From Gemella massiliensis (GTDB lineage: Bacteria; Bacillota; Bacilli; Staphylococcales; Gemellaceae), in contig NZ_LT635546.1 of the NCBI RefSeq assembly GCF_900120125.1, positions 533,344-597,343 of the forward strand: DNA of 64,000 nt, in the 5' to 3' direction. Numbering within the stretch: position 1 is the first letter of the stretch; each line of letters begins with the position of its first letter. The notes beneath the pieces are model-generated. The model ran no database searches and was not told the origin of the DNA. It saw only the letters and a list, made by a program, of their open reading frames with translations. Shown piece after piece: positions 53,241-63,215 of the stretch. A program made the position numbers and the translations under genes.

Positions 53241-54896
53241 ATGGCATTCGATGGTTTTTTTACACGAAAAATAATTAATGAATTATCTCAAAATCTTATT
53301 CAAGCTCGTATCAATAAAATTAATAATATCTCAAATGACGAATTTATCTTTTCTATTAGAAAAGGAAAAAATTTAAAATTATTTTTATCGGCAAACTCAT
53401 CAAGTTCCCGTATTCATTTTACTAATATCCAATACGAAAATCCTTTAACACCATCTAATTTTTGCACCGTATTAAGAAAATATCTTACCAATGGAATAAT
53501 TTCAGATATTACCCAAGTCAGTAATGATAGAATTATCAAAATTAGAATTAAAAACTTTGATGAACTTGGTTATGAAAAACATTATATTTTAATAGTGGAA
53601 TTAATGGGTAAACACTCTAATATTATTCTTACTAACGAAGATGAAATAATCATCGAATCATTAAATAACAGCTATAGCCTAGAATACAAACGTTCTACTA
53701 TAGCCAATATTAGATATACTCTACCCCCAACCGATAAAAAATTAAATCCTTTTGATTTTGAGAATTATACAAAATTAAACCCTAAAAATGAAAATAAAAA
53801 ATTTCTCATCCAAAACTTTTATGGTGTTTCTTCTTTGCTTAATAATTATATTTTACAAAACTACCCGAACGACATGATAAACGGTCTAAAAGTCTTGTGT
53901 AATTCCTTTAATACCGACTTTAGACCTAGTATAATTAATAATAAAAAAGATTTTTACTACTTCGATATTACCAATACTAATGAAACAACTTTTAAAACAT
54001 TATCAGAATTATTAGATTTTTACTATATGGACTTAGTTAAGAAAGCTACTAATAAAAATACTGATAAAAAATTATTCGATTTCATAAAAAATAAACTTAA
54101 CAGACTTAACAATAAATTAAAAATTTTACAAAATGAGTTGGATATTGCAAGAAATAAAGATGATTTCAAATTAAAAGGACAACTTCTAATTGCAAATATT
54201 TATTTATTTAAAAATAATGTTCCCGAAATTGTTACTGTTCAAAATTTTTACAGTGAAAATTTAGAAAACATTAATATTAAATTGGATACAACGCTATCGA
54301 TCGAGCAAAATGCCGAAAAGTATTTTAATCTATATAAAAAAAATATAAGAACAATAGAAAATCTGGAAAAACAAATCGCTCTTACTAATGAAGAAATAAC
54401 CTATTTTGATACTATAAAATTTCAAACGGAAAACGCCGATAAGACAGAACTTGTTGAAATTAAGGAAGAGCTTATTAATGGCGGCTACTTGAGAGAAAAA
54501 CAAATACAAAAGAAAAAAAATAAACAAAAGTATTTTACCATTGAAAATAATGGTATTACAATTTATATTGGAAAAAATAATATTCAAAATGATACTATAA
54601 CAAATAAATTAGCCCATAGAAATTACTTATGGTTTCATGCCAAAGATATCCCCGGAAGTCATGTAGTAATTTTTTCAAATAACCCTGATGAAGAAACTAT
54701 CAATATAGCTGCTAACTTAGCAGGTTATTATTCTAAATTCAAAAATGAAACAAACATTGATGTTGATATGACTTTAATAAAAAACGTTAAAAAAATTTCC
54801 GGTGCTAAACCCGGATTCGTAACCTATACAGGACAAAAAACATTAAAAGTTAAAATTGATAAATTATTAATTAATAAGTTAATAAACTCTAAATAA
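53241..54896 (+). CDS. rqcH: NFACT-family quality-control protein RqcH
   Basis: 551 residues, full length. N-terminal NFACT-N domain (AFDGFFTRKIINELSQNL), helical middle with coiled coils (about 285-410) and the C-terminal NFACT-R domain (NDTITNKLAHRNYLWFHAKDI, PGSHVVIFSNNPDEETINIAA, KPGFVTYTGQKTLKVKID). RqcH adds alanine tails to stalled nascent chains on 50S subunits. Historical name fibronectin-binding protein FbpA/PavA, because surface-binding homologues were described. AAGGAGA precedes the ATG. Confidence 0.93.
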   Translation: MAFDGFFTRKIINELSQNLIQARINKINNISNDEFIFSIRKGKNLKLFLSANSSSSRIHFTNIQYENPLTPSNFCTVLRKYLTNGIISDITQVSNDRIIKIRIKNFDELGYEKHYILIVELMGKHSNIILTNEDEIIIESLNNSYSLEYKRSTIANIRYTLPPTDKKLNPFDFENYTKLNPKNENKKFLIQNFYGVSSLLNNYILQNYPNDMINGLKVLCNSFNTDFRPSIINNKKDFYYFDITNTNETTFKTLSELLDFYYMDLVKKATNKNTDKKLFDFIKNKLNRLNNKLKILQNELDIARNKDDFKLKGQLLIANIYLFKNNVPEIVTVQNFYSENLENINIKLDTTLSIEQNAEKYFNLYKKNIRTIENLEKQIALTNEEITYFDTIKFQTENADKTELVEIKEELINGGYLREKQIQKKKNKQKYFTIENNGITIYIGKNNIQNDTITNKLAHRNYLWFHAKDIPGSHVVIFSNNPDEETINIAANLAGYYSKFKNETNIDVDMTLIKNVKKISGAKPGFVTYTGQKTLKVKIDKLLINKLINSK

Positions 54897-55226
54897 TTAG
54901 TTATTATTACAATTTAAATCGATTATTGAAAATTTCTTAGCTTTATTCTAATAACCTATTTTTCTTAGAATTAGGAAAATTTTCAGAATAAATTCATAAT
55001 ATTATCCGGTGTATCTCTATACATTAGTTCATTAATTTACAAAAAGGAGCGACCCTACAAAATCGATTTCCAACGAAATTGCGATTTTGTAAGGTTGCTT
55101 CAATACAGTTTATTAGATTTTGGAAAATAAATCTCTTTAAAACTATTATCAAATCAATGAACTGCTACGTCTAACTACTAATAGGTAAATTTTATTAAAA
55201 TTTTTACTTTTAGGCTAGTCCCTAAC
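54897..55226. other. Convergent intergenic region with hairpins
   Basis: 330 bp between rqcH (plus) and the DedA fusion (minus) with no ORF. The first half is AT-rich, with a short inverted region around 54926-54985 (GAAAATTT ... AAATTTTC) that may end rqcH transcription. The second half is the family-2 repeat annotated separately. Confidence 0.5.
55049..55210. repeat. Hairpin repeat family 2, copy B
   Basis: Contains two nested inverted repeats: GCGACCCTACAAAATCG / GCGATTTTGTAAGGTTGC (about 55049-55099) and CAGTTTATTAGATTTTGG (55106-55123) / CAAATCAATGAACTG (55150-55164). The second hairpin and the flanking TAAAATTTTTACT match copy A at 11748-11860 in reverse complement. Like copy A it is between convergent genes. 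Confidence 0.6.
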
Positions 55227-56537
55227 CTATTCTATTACATTTACTGTTAATTGCTCAAGATATTTTTTAAAAGTTCTATTGATATCTTCATCTATTCCTT
55301 TTGTCGCTTTTAAATCTACAAACAATTCTACTTTTTCATTATAATTTTGAATCATTATTATATTACTAAGAACACAGATATTAGAAACCAAACCACACAG
55401 CTCTACCTCTTTATAATCACTACGTGATACATAATTTGCAAGGTCAATACTTCCAAAGGTCGTTTTATTAAATACTTTTTTAGCGTCTTTTTCAAAATTT
55501 GCTACTTTACCATATAAACCATGACCATCAGTATCTATAATGCAGTGTTCAATCGGAAGATGTTTTCCCTCTCGTGTAGTTAAATAGTTTGTATAGTGAG
55601 TGTCTTTTGTGAAGATAATATCTTGCCCTGATTTCTTATACTCTTCTATTTTTTTAACTATTATCTCATCTAACTTTTCTGCCGTTTCAAAGCCTAAAGC
55701 CCCATCTACAAAATCTTTTTGATAATCAACAACTACCAACAATTTTTCGCTGGTATCGTGTTTCAAACAAACTCTTATGTATGCTAAAAAAGTAATAATT
55801 GCTAAAGCTCCTAAGCAGTAAAAAACAGTTGACATAATTAATTTAGGGTGTCTATGTGAATTAAAAATAATAAAATAAGATATTATTGCCAAAAATATTA
55901 TTACTAATACTGTTATAAATTTTATTCTTTTTTTAAAATATATGCTAAAATCTTTTTTCCCTAATTTTCTATAGATTAGATAAATAAATAACGCTATTAA
56001 ACCTATAATAATTAACATAGATCCATATCTATGCATTAATCTGAACGCATGGTGTGCACTTGGTCCTAACACATATCCTAATGATATAAACACTACTACC
56101 CAAAATATTCCTCCAATTGTTGAATAAGTATGAAATTTTTTCCCATTCACCCTTGAAATTCCGGAAAAATATCCCATTATATGACGAACTCCGGGTAAAA
56201 AATATGCAATTATTATTACAATATTACCATATTTATTGAAAAAATCTGAAGCTTTTGTCATTCGATAAGGAGTCAACCCTATATATGATCCGCACTTATC
56301 TACAGCTTTTGTACCAAGACGTCTTCCGATTTCGTAGGAAAACTGCATTCCGATTACTGTTCCCAATGCACTAGCCGTTATCATTCCAATATAACTGGCA
56401 TGTCCGCCGTAAGCCATTATTCCGGCAAATAACATCATCGTTTCTCCCGGAAGCGGTAAGGCAGCAAACTCTAATATTAATGAAATAAACAATATCAAGT
56501 ATACATGTTCTGCTAATAGTTTAAATAGCATTTCCAT
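55227..56537 (-). CDS. DedA-family membrane protein fused to a nicotinamidase-like cysteine hydrolase
   Basis: 436 residues in two parts. Residues 1-195 are a DedA/SNARE-associated domain (EFAALPLPGETMMLFAGIMA, YFLPGVRHIMGYFSG, the ISRVNGKKFHTYSTIGG block). Two further membrane helices (about 205-255) lead into a complete isochorismatase-fold hydrolase at 265-436. Its expected catalytic triad is present: Asp271 (VVVDYQKDF), Lys358 (VFNKTTFGS) and Cys388 (GLVSNICVLSN), with metal ligands Asp312 and His314 (KDTHY). The hydrolase part resembles Firmicute nicotinamidase-like amidases. The frame is continuous with no stop or odd base use, so the fusion is real in this sequence. AAGGAG is 12 bp upstream of the ATG. 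Confidence 0.88.
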   Translation of the reverse strand: MEMLFKLLAEHVYLILFISLILEFAALPLPGETMMLFAGIMAYGGHASYIGMITASALGTVIGMQFSYEIGRRLGTKAVDKCGSYIGLTPYRMTKASDFFNKYGNIVIIIAYFLPGVRHIMGYFSGISRVNGKKFHTYSTIGGIFWVVVFISLGYVLGPSAHHAFRLMHRYGSMLIIIGLIALFIYLIYRKLGKKDFSIYFKKRIKFITVLVIIFLAIISYFIIFNSHRHPKLIMSTVFYCLGALAIITFLAYIRVCLKHDTSEKLLVVVDYQKDFVDGALGFETAEKLDEIIVKKIEEYKKSGQDIIFTKDTHYTNYLTTREGKHLPIEHCIIDTDGHGLYGKVANFEKDAKKVFNKTTFGSIDLANYVSRSDYKEVELCGLVSNICVLSNIIMIQNYNEKVELFVDLKATKGIDEDINRTFKKYLEQLTVNVIE

Positions 56538-56772
56538 TTATAAACTATACTCCTTTTTCTTTTTATATGACTAAGATTATACCATATTTAAAATTTTACA
56601 GCAAATTTTAACCTTTATTATAAATATAAAACAATTTATATAATTTTCAAAGATTAATTTAATATAAAATAAATTCAATTTACAAATAATGAAATTATAT
56701 GGATTTTTTTAATAATTCATTGATAAATATACCATCTTGTATTGCTTAAATAAATTATACAATCAATTTATC

Positions 56773-57486
56773 TTATATTAGCGGTTTCTTATTAGGAATT
56801 CCTGCTTTACGCGGATACTTATTCGGCGTTTCTTTTACCTTTCTTATTTCAAGAATATGTCGCTTTTCACCTTCTATTTTAAAATCAATATCTTTTTCTA
56901 ATTTTCCTCCAAGCACCTTAAATGTATTTATAGCTTCAGATACTTCTTCATCTGCCTTTTGTGCTTTTAAGCTGAGAAAGTATCCACCTTTTTTTACTAG
57001 AGGTAAACACAACTCTGCCAGAACATTAAGTCTTGCCACAGCACGTGCTGTTACAATCTCAAAACTTTCCCGATATTTTTTATTTTGTCCCACTTCTTCC
57101 GCTCTCGCATGAATAAAGTGACAGTTTTCTAAATTTAATTCTTCCCTTAAAAGTTCTAAAAATTTTATTCGTTTATTCAATGAGTCAATTATTGTAACTT
57201 TCAAATGTGGGTATATAATTTTAAGCGGAATTGATGGAAAACCTGCTCCACTACCAACATCACAAATATTTTCTATATCATTATAATCTCTATAAAATGC
57301 TAGAGAAACTGAATCATAAAAATGCTTTGTATAAAATTCTTCTTCTTCCGTTATTGCAGTTAAATTAATTTTTTTGTTCCATTCAATCACCAATTTATAA
57401 TATTTAGTAAACTGATTTTTTTGAATATCGGTTAAATTAATACCATGTTCATTAATCAGTTTATTAAAAAATTGCTCTTTATTCAT
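56773..57486 (-). CDS. rsmG: 16S rRNA m7G527 methyltransferase RsmG
   Basis: Class I methyltransferase (GidB), 237 residues. SAM motif [16 protein letters not shown], acidic loop [36 protein letters not shown], and the basic C-terminal [18 protein letters not shown] that contacts rRNA. The start codon overlaps the mnmG stop (57479-57486), the classical gidA-gidB pair. noc and parA-parB, often downstream, are not seen. Confidence 0.96.
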   Translation of the reverse strand: MNKEQFFNKLINEHGINLTDIQKNQFTKYYKLVIEWNKKINLTAITEEEEFYTKHFYDSVSLAFYRDYNDIENICDVGSGAGFPSIPLKIIYPHLKVTIIDSLNKRIKFLELLREELNLENCHFIHARAEEVGQNKKYRESFEIVTARAVARLNVLAELCLPLVKKGGYFLSLKAQKADEEVSEAINTFKVLGGKLEKDIDFKIEGEKRHILEIRKVKETPNKYPRKAGIPNKKPLI

Positions 57487-59365
57487 TACTTCTTGCTCCT
57501 CTACATTGTTCCAAGTATATTAGTAATATTGAAATATCCGCCGGATTTACCCCTGAAATTCGTGATGCTTGCCCTATTGTTAGTGGTAACACTTTTTTTA
57601 ATTTTTCTCTTGCTTCCAGTGCAAGGCTTGGTACTTCATCATAATCCAGATTAGTTGGTATTTTCATCTCATTCATTTTTTTTAATTTTTCTACCTGTTG
57701 CAATGATTTTTTAATATAGCCTTCATATTTAACTTCTATTTCTACTTGCTCTATTACTTCTCGTGATAATATAACTTTTTGATTTGCTAAATACATTATA
57801 TCAACATAGCTTAACTCCGGACGTTTTAACATATCAAGCGCTAATATTCCATCACGTATTTCTGCACTGTTTAATTCTTTAAGTTTTGACAACGTTTCTT
57901 GTGTTGGTGTTATTCTAAAAGTTTTTAATCGCTCGATTTCAGCAACTACCATTTTACGTTTTGCAACAAATTTTTCATAACGTTCTTTAGTTATCAAACC
58001 ATATTGATAAGCCTTTTCTGATAACCGCATATCAGCATTGTCGTGTCGCAATAATAAACGGTGTTCTGCTCGTGAAGTAAGTAGTCTGTACGGCTCATTT
58101 GTTCCCTTAGTCACCAAATCATCAATTAAAACTCCGATATAAGCCTCATCGCGTCCTAATATCATCGGTTCTTCTCCTAATACTTTACACGCTGCATTAA
58201 TACCTGCTATTATCCCCTGACCTGCTGCCTCTTCATAACCGCTGGTTCCATTTATTTGTCCTGCGGTAAATAATCCATTGATTAACTTTGTTTCTAATGT
58301 TGGCCATAATGTAGTCGGATTAACGGCATCATATTCAATAGCATAACCATTACGCATAAGAACGGCATTTTCCAATCCTGCAATTGAACGTACCATATCA
58401 CGTTGCACATCATTAGGTAATGAAGTTGATAAACCTTGAACATAAATTTCTTTTGTATTACGACCTTCAGGCTCTAAAAATAGTTGATGGCGTTCCTTAT
58501 CGTTAAAGCGAACATACTTATCCTCAATACTTGGACAATAGCGTGGTCCTGTTCCTCTTATCATACCTGAATACATCGCTGAACGTCCTAAATTTCTATC
58601 AATAATCTCATGTGTAATTTTATTAGTATATGTTAACCAACACGGAACTTGATCTTCAACGAATTCTGTTGTTTCATAACTAAAAGCATGCTTAACATTG
58701 TCACCGGGTTGAATTGTTGTTTTTGAAAAATCTATGCTATCTGCATTTACACGTGGCGGAGTTCCGGTTTTAAATCTCACCATTTCAAAACCCAGTTCTT
58801 CTAATTGCTTAGCTAAATCAATAGACGGCATCTGATGATTTGGACCTGATGAATACTTAATATCGCCAACAACAATTTCTCCTCGTAAATATGTTCCTGT
58901 AGTAATAACTATAGTTTTTGCTTTATAGCATGTACCTAACATCGTCTTTAATCCAATAACTTTATTATCTTCTATAATTAGTCCTTTAACCATTGCTTGT
59001 TCAATATCTAAATTTGGTGTATTTTCTAATAAGCGTTTCATTTCCAATTGATATTGTGCCTTATCTGATTGAACACGTAATGCTCTTACCGCCGGTCCTT
59101 TAGCTGTATTTAACATTTTACTTTGGATATTTGTTTTATCAGCAATACGTCCCATTACACCACCCAAAGCATCCACTTCTCTTACGACAATACCTTTTGC
59201 CGGACCTCCAACACTTGGATTACATGGCATAAAACCAATTGTGTCAAGGTTAATAGTTACCATTAACGTACTAACCCCTTTTCTACTTGCAGCATGTGCC
59301 GCTTCAATACCTGCATGTCCTCCACCAATAACAATCACATCATATTCTTTTAAAAATTCAGTCAT
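57479..59365 (-). CDS. mnmG: tRNA uridine 5-carboxymethylaminomethyl enzyme MnmG
   Basis: FAD enzyme that with MnmE modifies wobble U34. 628 residues from the ATG at 59365, picked for TGGAGG 7 bp upstream (an upstream frame extension has none). FAD motif [41 protein letters not shown], the catalytic [14 protein letters not shown] and C-terminal MnmE-binding helices (LLIYLEQCR). mnmE is usually just upstream but is not in this window. Confidence 0.97.
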   Translation of the reverse strand: MTEFLKEYDVIVIGGGHAGIEAAHAASRKGVSTLMVTINLDTIGFMPCNPSVGGPAKGIVVREVDALGGVMGRIADKTNIQSKMLNTAKGPAVRALRVQSDKAQYQLEMKRLLENTPNLDIEQAMVKGLIIEDNKVIGLKTMLGTCYKAKTIVITTGTYLRGEIVVGDIKYSSGPNHQMPSIDLAKQLEELGFEMVRFKTGTPPRVNADSIDFSKTTIQPGDNVKHAFSYETTEFVEDQVPCWLTYTNKITHEIIDRNLGRSAMYSGMIRGTGPRYCPSIEDKYVRFNDKERHQLFLEPEGRNTKEIYVQGLSTSLPNDVQRDMVRSIAGLENAVLMRNGYAIEYDAVNPTTLWPTLETKLINGLFTAGQINGTSGYEEAAGQGIIAGINAACKVLGEEPMILGRDEAYIGVLIDDLVTKGTNEPYRLLTSRAEHRLLLRHDNADMRLSEKAYQYGLITKERYEKFVAKRKMVVAEIERLKTFRITPTQETLSKLKELNSAEIRDGILALDMLKRPELSYVDIMYLANQKVILSREVIEQVEIEVKYEGYIKKSLQQVEKLKKMNEMKIPTNLDYDEVPSLALEAREKLKKVLPLTIGQASRISGVNPADISILLIYLEQCRGARSNE

Positions 59366-59609
59366 AGTACCTCCATATATTTTAACGTAATTGCAAAATA
59401 ATGCTTTGACCAAAATTTTGATTGATTACTAAATTTTTACTTTATTATCTTATCACAACAACACTAAAAACACTAATAAAACACATATATAACTGCAAAT
59501 TCTTCTATACATTTATTATATGTTTAAAATATAAGTAGAATTTTATACATATGAAATAAGCCTTTAATAATTATCTAAATTAAAATTATATTTCTTTATA
59601 TCAAAAAAA

Positions 59610-59647
59610 TATAATTTAACCAAGAAACCTTTCTTAGTTAAATTATA
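59610..59647 (-). terminator. Long hairpin downstream of the flavodoxin gene
   Basis: TATAATTTAAC-c-AAGAAA / TTTCTT-a-GTTAAATTATA, 17 bp paired with one C-A mismatch and a minimal loop, 16 bp after the stop codon. Confidence 0.7.
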
Positions 59648-59662
59648 TTAGTTGTTACAATA

Positions 59663-60106
59663 CTATAAGGCAGCTGAGAAATCTTCAATAAATTTCTCTA
59701 TATTTTCAAAGTCTTCATCAGTATCCGCCTCAATTTCAATTTTTAAATTTTCTGTAGGATTAGTTGCACCGGTTTTCTCTATTTGCTCGTCAAACTGATC
59801 TACGCAAACACAATATTGTTCATAAATTGTATCTCCAGTACCAATTACACCGTAAATTTTTCCGGAATAATCTTTCTCTCCAATCGCTTCAAAAAATTCT
59901 TCCATTTCGTCCGGAAGTTCACCTTCACCATAGGTATATGTTGCAACTATAAAAGCATCCGCATCATCCAGAAAATCAAAATCTTCCATATCTTCTATAA
60001 ATAATTTTTCAACTTCTATCCCTTTTCCCTCAAATTTTTCTATTATTAAGTCTGATAACATCTCCGTATTTCCTGTCAGACTGGCATACACTAATTTAAT
60101 ATTCAT
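59663..60106 (-). CDS. Flavodoxin
   Basis: 147 residues, short-chain electron carrier that binds FMN. Phosphate-binding loop YASLTGNTEMLSDLI (T/S-x-T-G-N-T), an acidic surface, and the isoalloxazine region with VATYTYGEGELPDEMEEFF and GTGDTIYEQYC. Very acidic C-terminus. AAAGGAG precedes the ATG. It is 13 bp upstream of a FemX-like gene end-to-start, so they may be co-transcribed; the link is probably incidental. Confidence 0.93.
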   Translation of the reverse strand: MNIKLVYASLTGNTEMLSDLIIEKFEGKGIEVEKLFIEDMEDFDFLDDADAFIVATYTYGEGELPDEMEEFFEAIGEKDYSGKIYGVIGTGDTIYEQYCVCVDQFDEQIEKTGATNPTENLKIEIEADTDEDFENIEKFIEDFSAAL

Positions 60107-60119
60107 AAATTAAACTCCT

Positions 60120-61355
60120 TTATTTTCTTTTGTTTTTTATTTTTATTAATTTTTTTCTAATTTTTAACGCCGTTTCAAACAAAATATAAATCGGTCTATT
60201 TACTACATAGGTAAACACACCCTCATATTCAACACACTCGCCACCTAATGATTTTTTAAAAGTATAAAGATTATCATTTATACTTTTCACTCCGCCAAGA
60301 TTATATGATACACAGCCACGTTTGCGAGCATTTTCCATAGCTTTATAGTTCATGTAAATATTCGGCTGTAAATATCTAAATTTATTAGAAGAAGCCGCAT
60401 ATAAATAATATGATTTTTTACCACAATAAAGAACTAAACACCCCGAAAGATAAATACTATCTGATTTATATTTTAAAATTTCTTCAATATCCTTATTTAA
60501 ACTATTAATTTTATTTCTTATTTCGGTTATTGTTGTTTCCCAAACTTCTTTTTTCTTTTCATCAAGCGATTTATTCACTTTTTTTTGCAAACCGGCTATC
60601 TCTTTTTCCAATAATTTTATATTGTTCTCTATATTATTTTTGAATGTATTTGCGTCTAAACTTATTAAATAAAAATCTACATCATTATCCCTTTTGAAAA
60701 ATTCTATTATATTCTTATAATATTCATTGTTGCGTAACGAAATACCATTTCTTTCACTTGTTTCATCAGACAACTGAGTAAATATGTCAACCTTTTCCAA
60801 TCCTGCATTCTCTATTTTTAATTGTGCTTTTTCTGCTACTCTTAATAATCTTTCAGTTTTTTTATTTAAGTATTCTCTTGTATCGGTTTCTAAATCTTTA
60901 AAATGTACAATCATATCATATTGAGTCTGATATGGAAAATCTTTTTCCTCGTGACCGCGAACTTTAAAACCTTGATTTTTTAAATCATCTACTAAGATTT
61001 TAGAATTATTACGCAATACGTTTGTTTCAAAGTCAATTAAAATAGCATGATGTTTTTTACATAACTTTTTGACTTCATTAATAATTTTCATATTTAACTC
61101 ACTATTTTTATTATCACCTGTATATCCTTTAGGTATATAGGCAATAGTGTATTTTCCTAAACCTAATCGTCTGAATAACACTAAACAACTAGCCACTACT
61201 TTATTATTATTTTTTATCGCTATTTTCTCGAAGTACCATTCATTAACAGATTTTACCTCACCCCACGAAGCAAGTTGTAATAATTCACCTGTTGAATGTT
61301 CTTTTACAAAACTATCAAATTTTTTATTATCAATATCCAAATCTATTTCGAACAT
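60120..61355 (-). CDS. FemABX-family peptidoglycan interpeptide-bridge transferase
   Basis: 411 residues. Two GNAT-like domains separated by a coiled-coil (about 225-290), the FemA/FemX/MurM plan. Blocks include GELLQLASWGEVK, YTIAYIPKGYTG, YDMIVHFKDLETDTREYLNKK and SYNLGGVKSINDNLYTFKKS near the end. These enzymes add Gly, Ala or Ser from aminoacyl-tRNA to the lipid II stem peptide; which residue is added cannot be told here. AGGAGAG precedes the ATG. Confidence 0.9.
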   Translation of the reverse strand: MFEIDLDIDNKKFDSFVKEHSTGELLQLASWGEVKSVNEWYFEKIAIKNNNKVVASCLVLFRRLGLGKYTIAYIPKGYTGDNKNSELNMKIINEVKKLCKKHHAILIDFETNVLRNNSKILVDDLKNQGFKVRGHEEKDFPYQTQYDMIVHFKDLETDTREYLNKKTERLLRVAEKAQLKIENAGLEKVDIFTQLSDETSERNGISLRNNEYYKNIIEFFKRDNDVDFYLISLDANTFKNNIENNIKLLEKEIAGLQKKVNKSLDEKKKEVWETTITEIRNKINSLNKDIEEILKYKSDSIYLSGCLVLYCGKKSYYLYAASSNKFRYLQPNIYMNYKAMENARKRGCVSYNLGGVKSINDNLYTFKKSLGGECVEYEGVFTYVVNRPIYILFETALKIRKKLIKIKNKRK

Positions 61356-61585
61356 TATACACTCTCCTAACTCAATATATTATGCCACAAACTACTTTAT
61401 AGTTTATTATATCAAAAAAAATAATAACTTCCAATAATATTATTATAATAAAAATTAAATCTTAAGATAAATATTATTATTGTTACTCACTAATTTTTCT
61501 ATATTTTGTAGACAACTAAATCGAATAATTATATTTACATAATTCAAATTATTTTATTATAAATTTAAAACTTAGTGCAAAAAAA

Positions 61586-61614
61586 TTGCAATTTGATAAA
61601 ATGTGTAGTTTAAT
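61586..61614 (+). promoter_or_regulatory. Promoter of the cystine-transporter transcript
   Basis: TTGCAA (61586-61591), 17-bp spacer, TTTAAT (61609-61614). An alternative extended -10 (TGATAAAAT) lies inside the spacer. TGCAA-AAAAA-TTGCA (61576-61590) is a small inverted repeat at the -35 and might be an operator. The rest of 61356-61585 is AT-rich and shows nothing else I can support. Confidence 0.5.
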
Positions 61615-61649
61615 AATATGTATCATTTTAGAAAATGGAGGTAAAAGTT

Positions 61650-61697
61650 ATGGAGAATGGGTTTACTCGTTCCCATCATATCTGTAGATGCTTGTAA
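61650..61697 (+). CDS. Cysteine-containing leader peptide (15 codons)
   Basis: MENGFTRSHHICRCL, then TAA. It has a strong ribosome binding site (ATGGAGGTAAAAGTT) and ends 60 bp before the transporter gene. It has two Cys codons (UGU and UGC) near its end and two consecutive His codons. The stop codon sits at the base of a 10-bp hairpin (61692-61721). This fits an attenuation leader or a translational-coupling ORF, but no T-tract follows. Translation is inferred, not shown. Confidence 0.6.
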   Translation: MENGFTRSHHICRCL

Positions 61698-61749
61698 AAT
61701 TCAATAATAAAAATTTTACAATATTTATGAGCTACAGCTCAACAGGAGG
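61682..61749 (+). promoter_or_regulatory. Leader RNA structures before tcyP
   Basis: Hairpin 1: TTGTAAAATT / AATTTTACAA (61692-61701, 61712-61721). Hairpin 2: TGAGC-TACA-GCTCA (61728-61741), immediately before the ribosome binding site AGGAGG (61744-61749). CTACAG (61732-61737) in hairpin 2 is also complementary to CTGTAG (61682-61687) around the leader Cys codons, so two mutually exclusive pairings are possible. Confidence 0.45.
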
Positions 61750-61756
61750 ATAAACA

Positions 61757-63157
61757 ATGGGAAATAAATTTACATTTTTTGAGAAATTTCTAATGATTTC
61801 TACAAAAGAAACACTATTATTTTTACTTATACTTTTTGCATTATTTTACTTTATGTACTATCTTGCTAAAAAGAGAGTTAGTTCTTCTAAAAGAACATTA
61901 TTAGCAACAGCCATAGGACTTATTTTAGGGATTATTATCCAAGCATATTCCGGTTTTAGTGATGATCCAATTAAAATAAAATATGTTGCTGAAACTACCA
62001 AATGGTATTCACTATTTGGAAACGGTTTTATTGATTTAATTAAAATGCTGATTATTCCACTGGTATTAGTATCAATTATCAACGTTATTGTTAATATCAA
62101 TGCAAACACAGATGTTAAAAAATTGACAAGACTTACTCTTATTGTTACTTTGGGTATGGTTGCTATCAGTTCCATCGTAGGTTTTGTAATTTCTACCATC
62201 TTCAAACTTGGTAGCAGTTCTATAGCACTTGGTAGTGGAGATAGTAAAATTAAAACTGTCAAAGATGTAGTTACCATTATTAGAGAATTAATACCATCTA
62301 ATCCAATTAAGGCAATGGCAGATTTTAACGTAATAGGCATTGTTATCTTTGCGATGTTTATCGGTATCGCTGCACGTTATATTCAAAATAAAAACGAGGA
62401 GAAAGTTAGTACTTTTGTTGACTATATTGCCAATCTTCATGCAATAGTATCTCGAATGACCGTTATTGTTATAAGATTGTTACCTTACGCAGTTATCCCT
62501 CTACTTGCCAACACCATTGCACAACGCGGACTAAAATCTATAAAAGATGTTTTATTATTTATAGTTTTACTATATGTAGCAGTAGTAATCCAATTTATTA
62601 TTCAAGCATTTATTCTTGTACTACATGGAATCTCACCGATCACATATTTCAAAAAAGCAAGCAAACCTCTTTTACTTGCATTTACATCCCGTTCCAGTGC
62701 CGGCACTCTTCCCTTAACAATCAGTACCCTCACTAAAAATATGGGAGTTAATCAATCAACGGCAAATTTTGTTGCCTCATTTTCATCAACGGCAGGAATG
62801 CAAGGTTGTGCCGGTATTTATCCGACAATGCTGATAGTATTCTTAGCTAATGCTAATGGCATTACTATTGACGCTACTGTATTTATTATGACAATTATTG
62901 TTGTAACACTGGGATCTGTCGGTATCGCAGGTGTACCCGGTACTGCAATAACAGCTGCCAGCGTCAGTGTTAATGGTGTTGGATTTGGCGCATTATTCAA
63001 CCAAATTAATCCTATTTTAGCTGTCGATCCTATCTTAGATATGGGGCGTACTTGCCTTAACGTTAGTGGAGGAATTAGTAATTCTATTATTGTAGATAAG
63101 CATTTAAAACTTTTTAATAAAAAAGCCTTTAATAGTTTTGAAAAAATAAACGAATAA
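61757..63157 (+). CDS. tcyP: L-cystine:cation symporter (TcyP-like)
   Basis: 466 residues, dicarboxylate/amino-acid:cation symporter family with about eight helices and two re-entrant loops. Length and sequence follow B. subtilis TcyP: LAFTSRSSAGTLPLTI, GCAGIYPTMLIV, GVPGTAITAASVS-type HP2 and DPILDMGRTCLNVSGG. It differs from glutamate transporters by the Gly/Cys pattern in these motifs. AGGAGG is well spaced. Terminator follows at 63167. The Rrf2 gene lies convergent and may be related to sulfur control, but that is inference. Confidence 0.86.
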   Translation: MGNKFTFFEKFLMISTKETLLFLLILFALFYFMYYLAKKRVSSSKRTLLATAIGLILGIIIQAYSGFSDDPIKIKYVAETTKWYSLFGNGFIDLIKMLIIPLVLVSIINVIVNINANTDVKKLTRLTLIVTLGMVAISSIVGFVISTIFKLGSSSIALGSGDSKIKTVKDVVTIIRELIPSNPIKAMADFNVIGIVIFAMFIGIAARYIQNKNEEKVSTFVDYIANLHAIVSRMTVIVIRLLPYAVIPLLANTIAQRGLKSIKDVLLFIVLLYVAVVIQFIIQAFILVLHGISPITYFKKASKPLLLAFTSRSSAGTLPLTISTLTKNMGVNQSTANFVASFSSTAGMQGCAGIYPTMLIVFLANANGITIDATVFIMTIIVVTLGSVGIAGVPGTAITAASVSVNGVGFGALFNQINPILAVDPILDMGRTCLNVSGGISNSIIVDKHLKLFNKKAFNSFEKINE

Positions 63158-63166
63158 AAAACAAAA

Positions 63167-63200
63167 AAATCTCTTAAGTAATCTTCAACTTAAGAGATTT
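63167..63200. terminator. Bidirectional terminator
   Basis: AAATCTCTTAAGT / ACTTAAGAGATTT, 13-bp perfect stem with T-tracts on both sides, between tcyP (plus) and the Rrf2 gene (minus). Confidence 0.88.
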
Positions 63201-63215
63201 TTCATTATCTTCATA

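Noticed and set aside
61858-62340. 160-codon antisense frame within tcyP
   Set aside because: Hydrophobic proteins often leave long open antisense frames. It has no ribosome binding site and no recognisable family.
61757-63157. Glutamate/aspartate symporter (GltP) assignment
   Set aside because: The family is right, but SRSSAGTLPL, GCAGIYP and DMGRTCLNVSGG and the overall length follow the cystine transporter TcyP rather than GltP.
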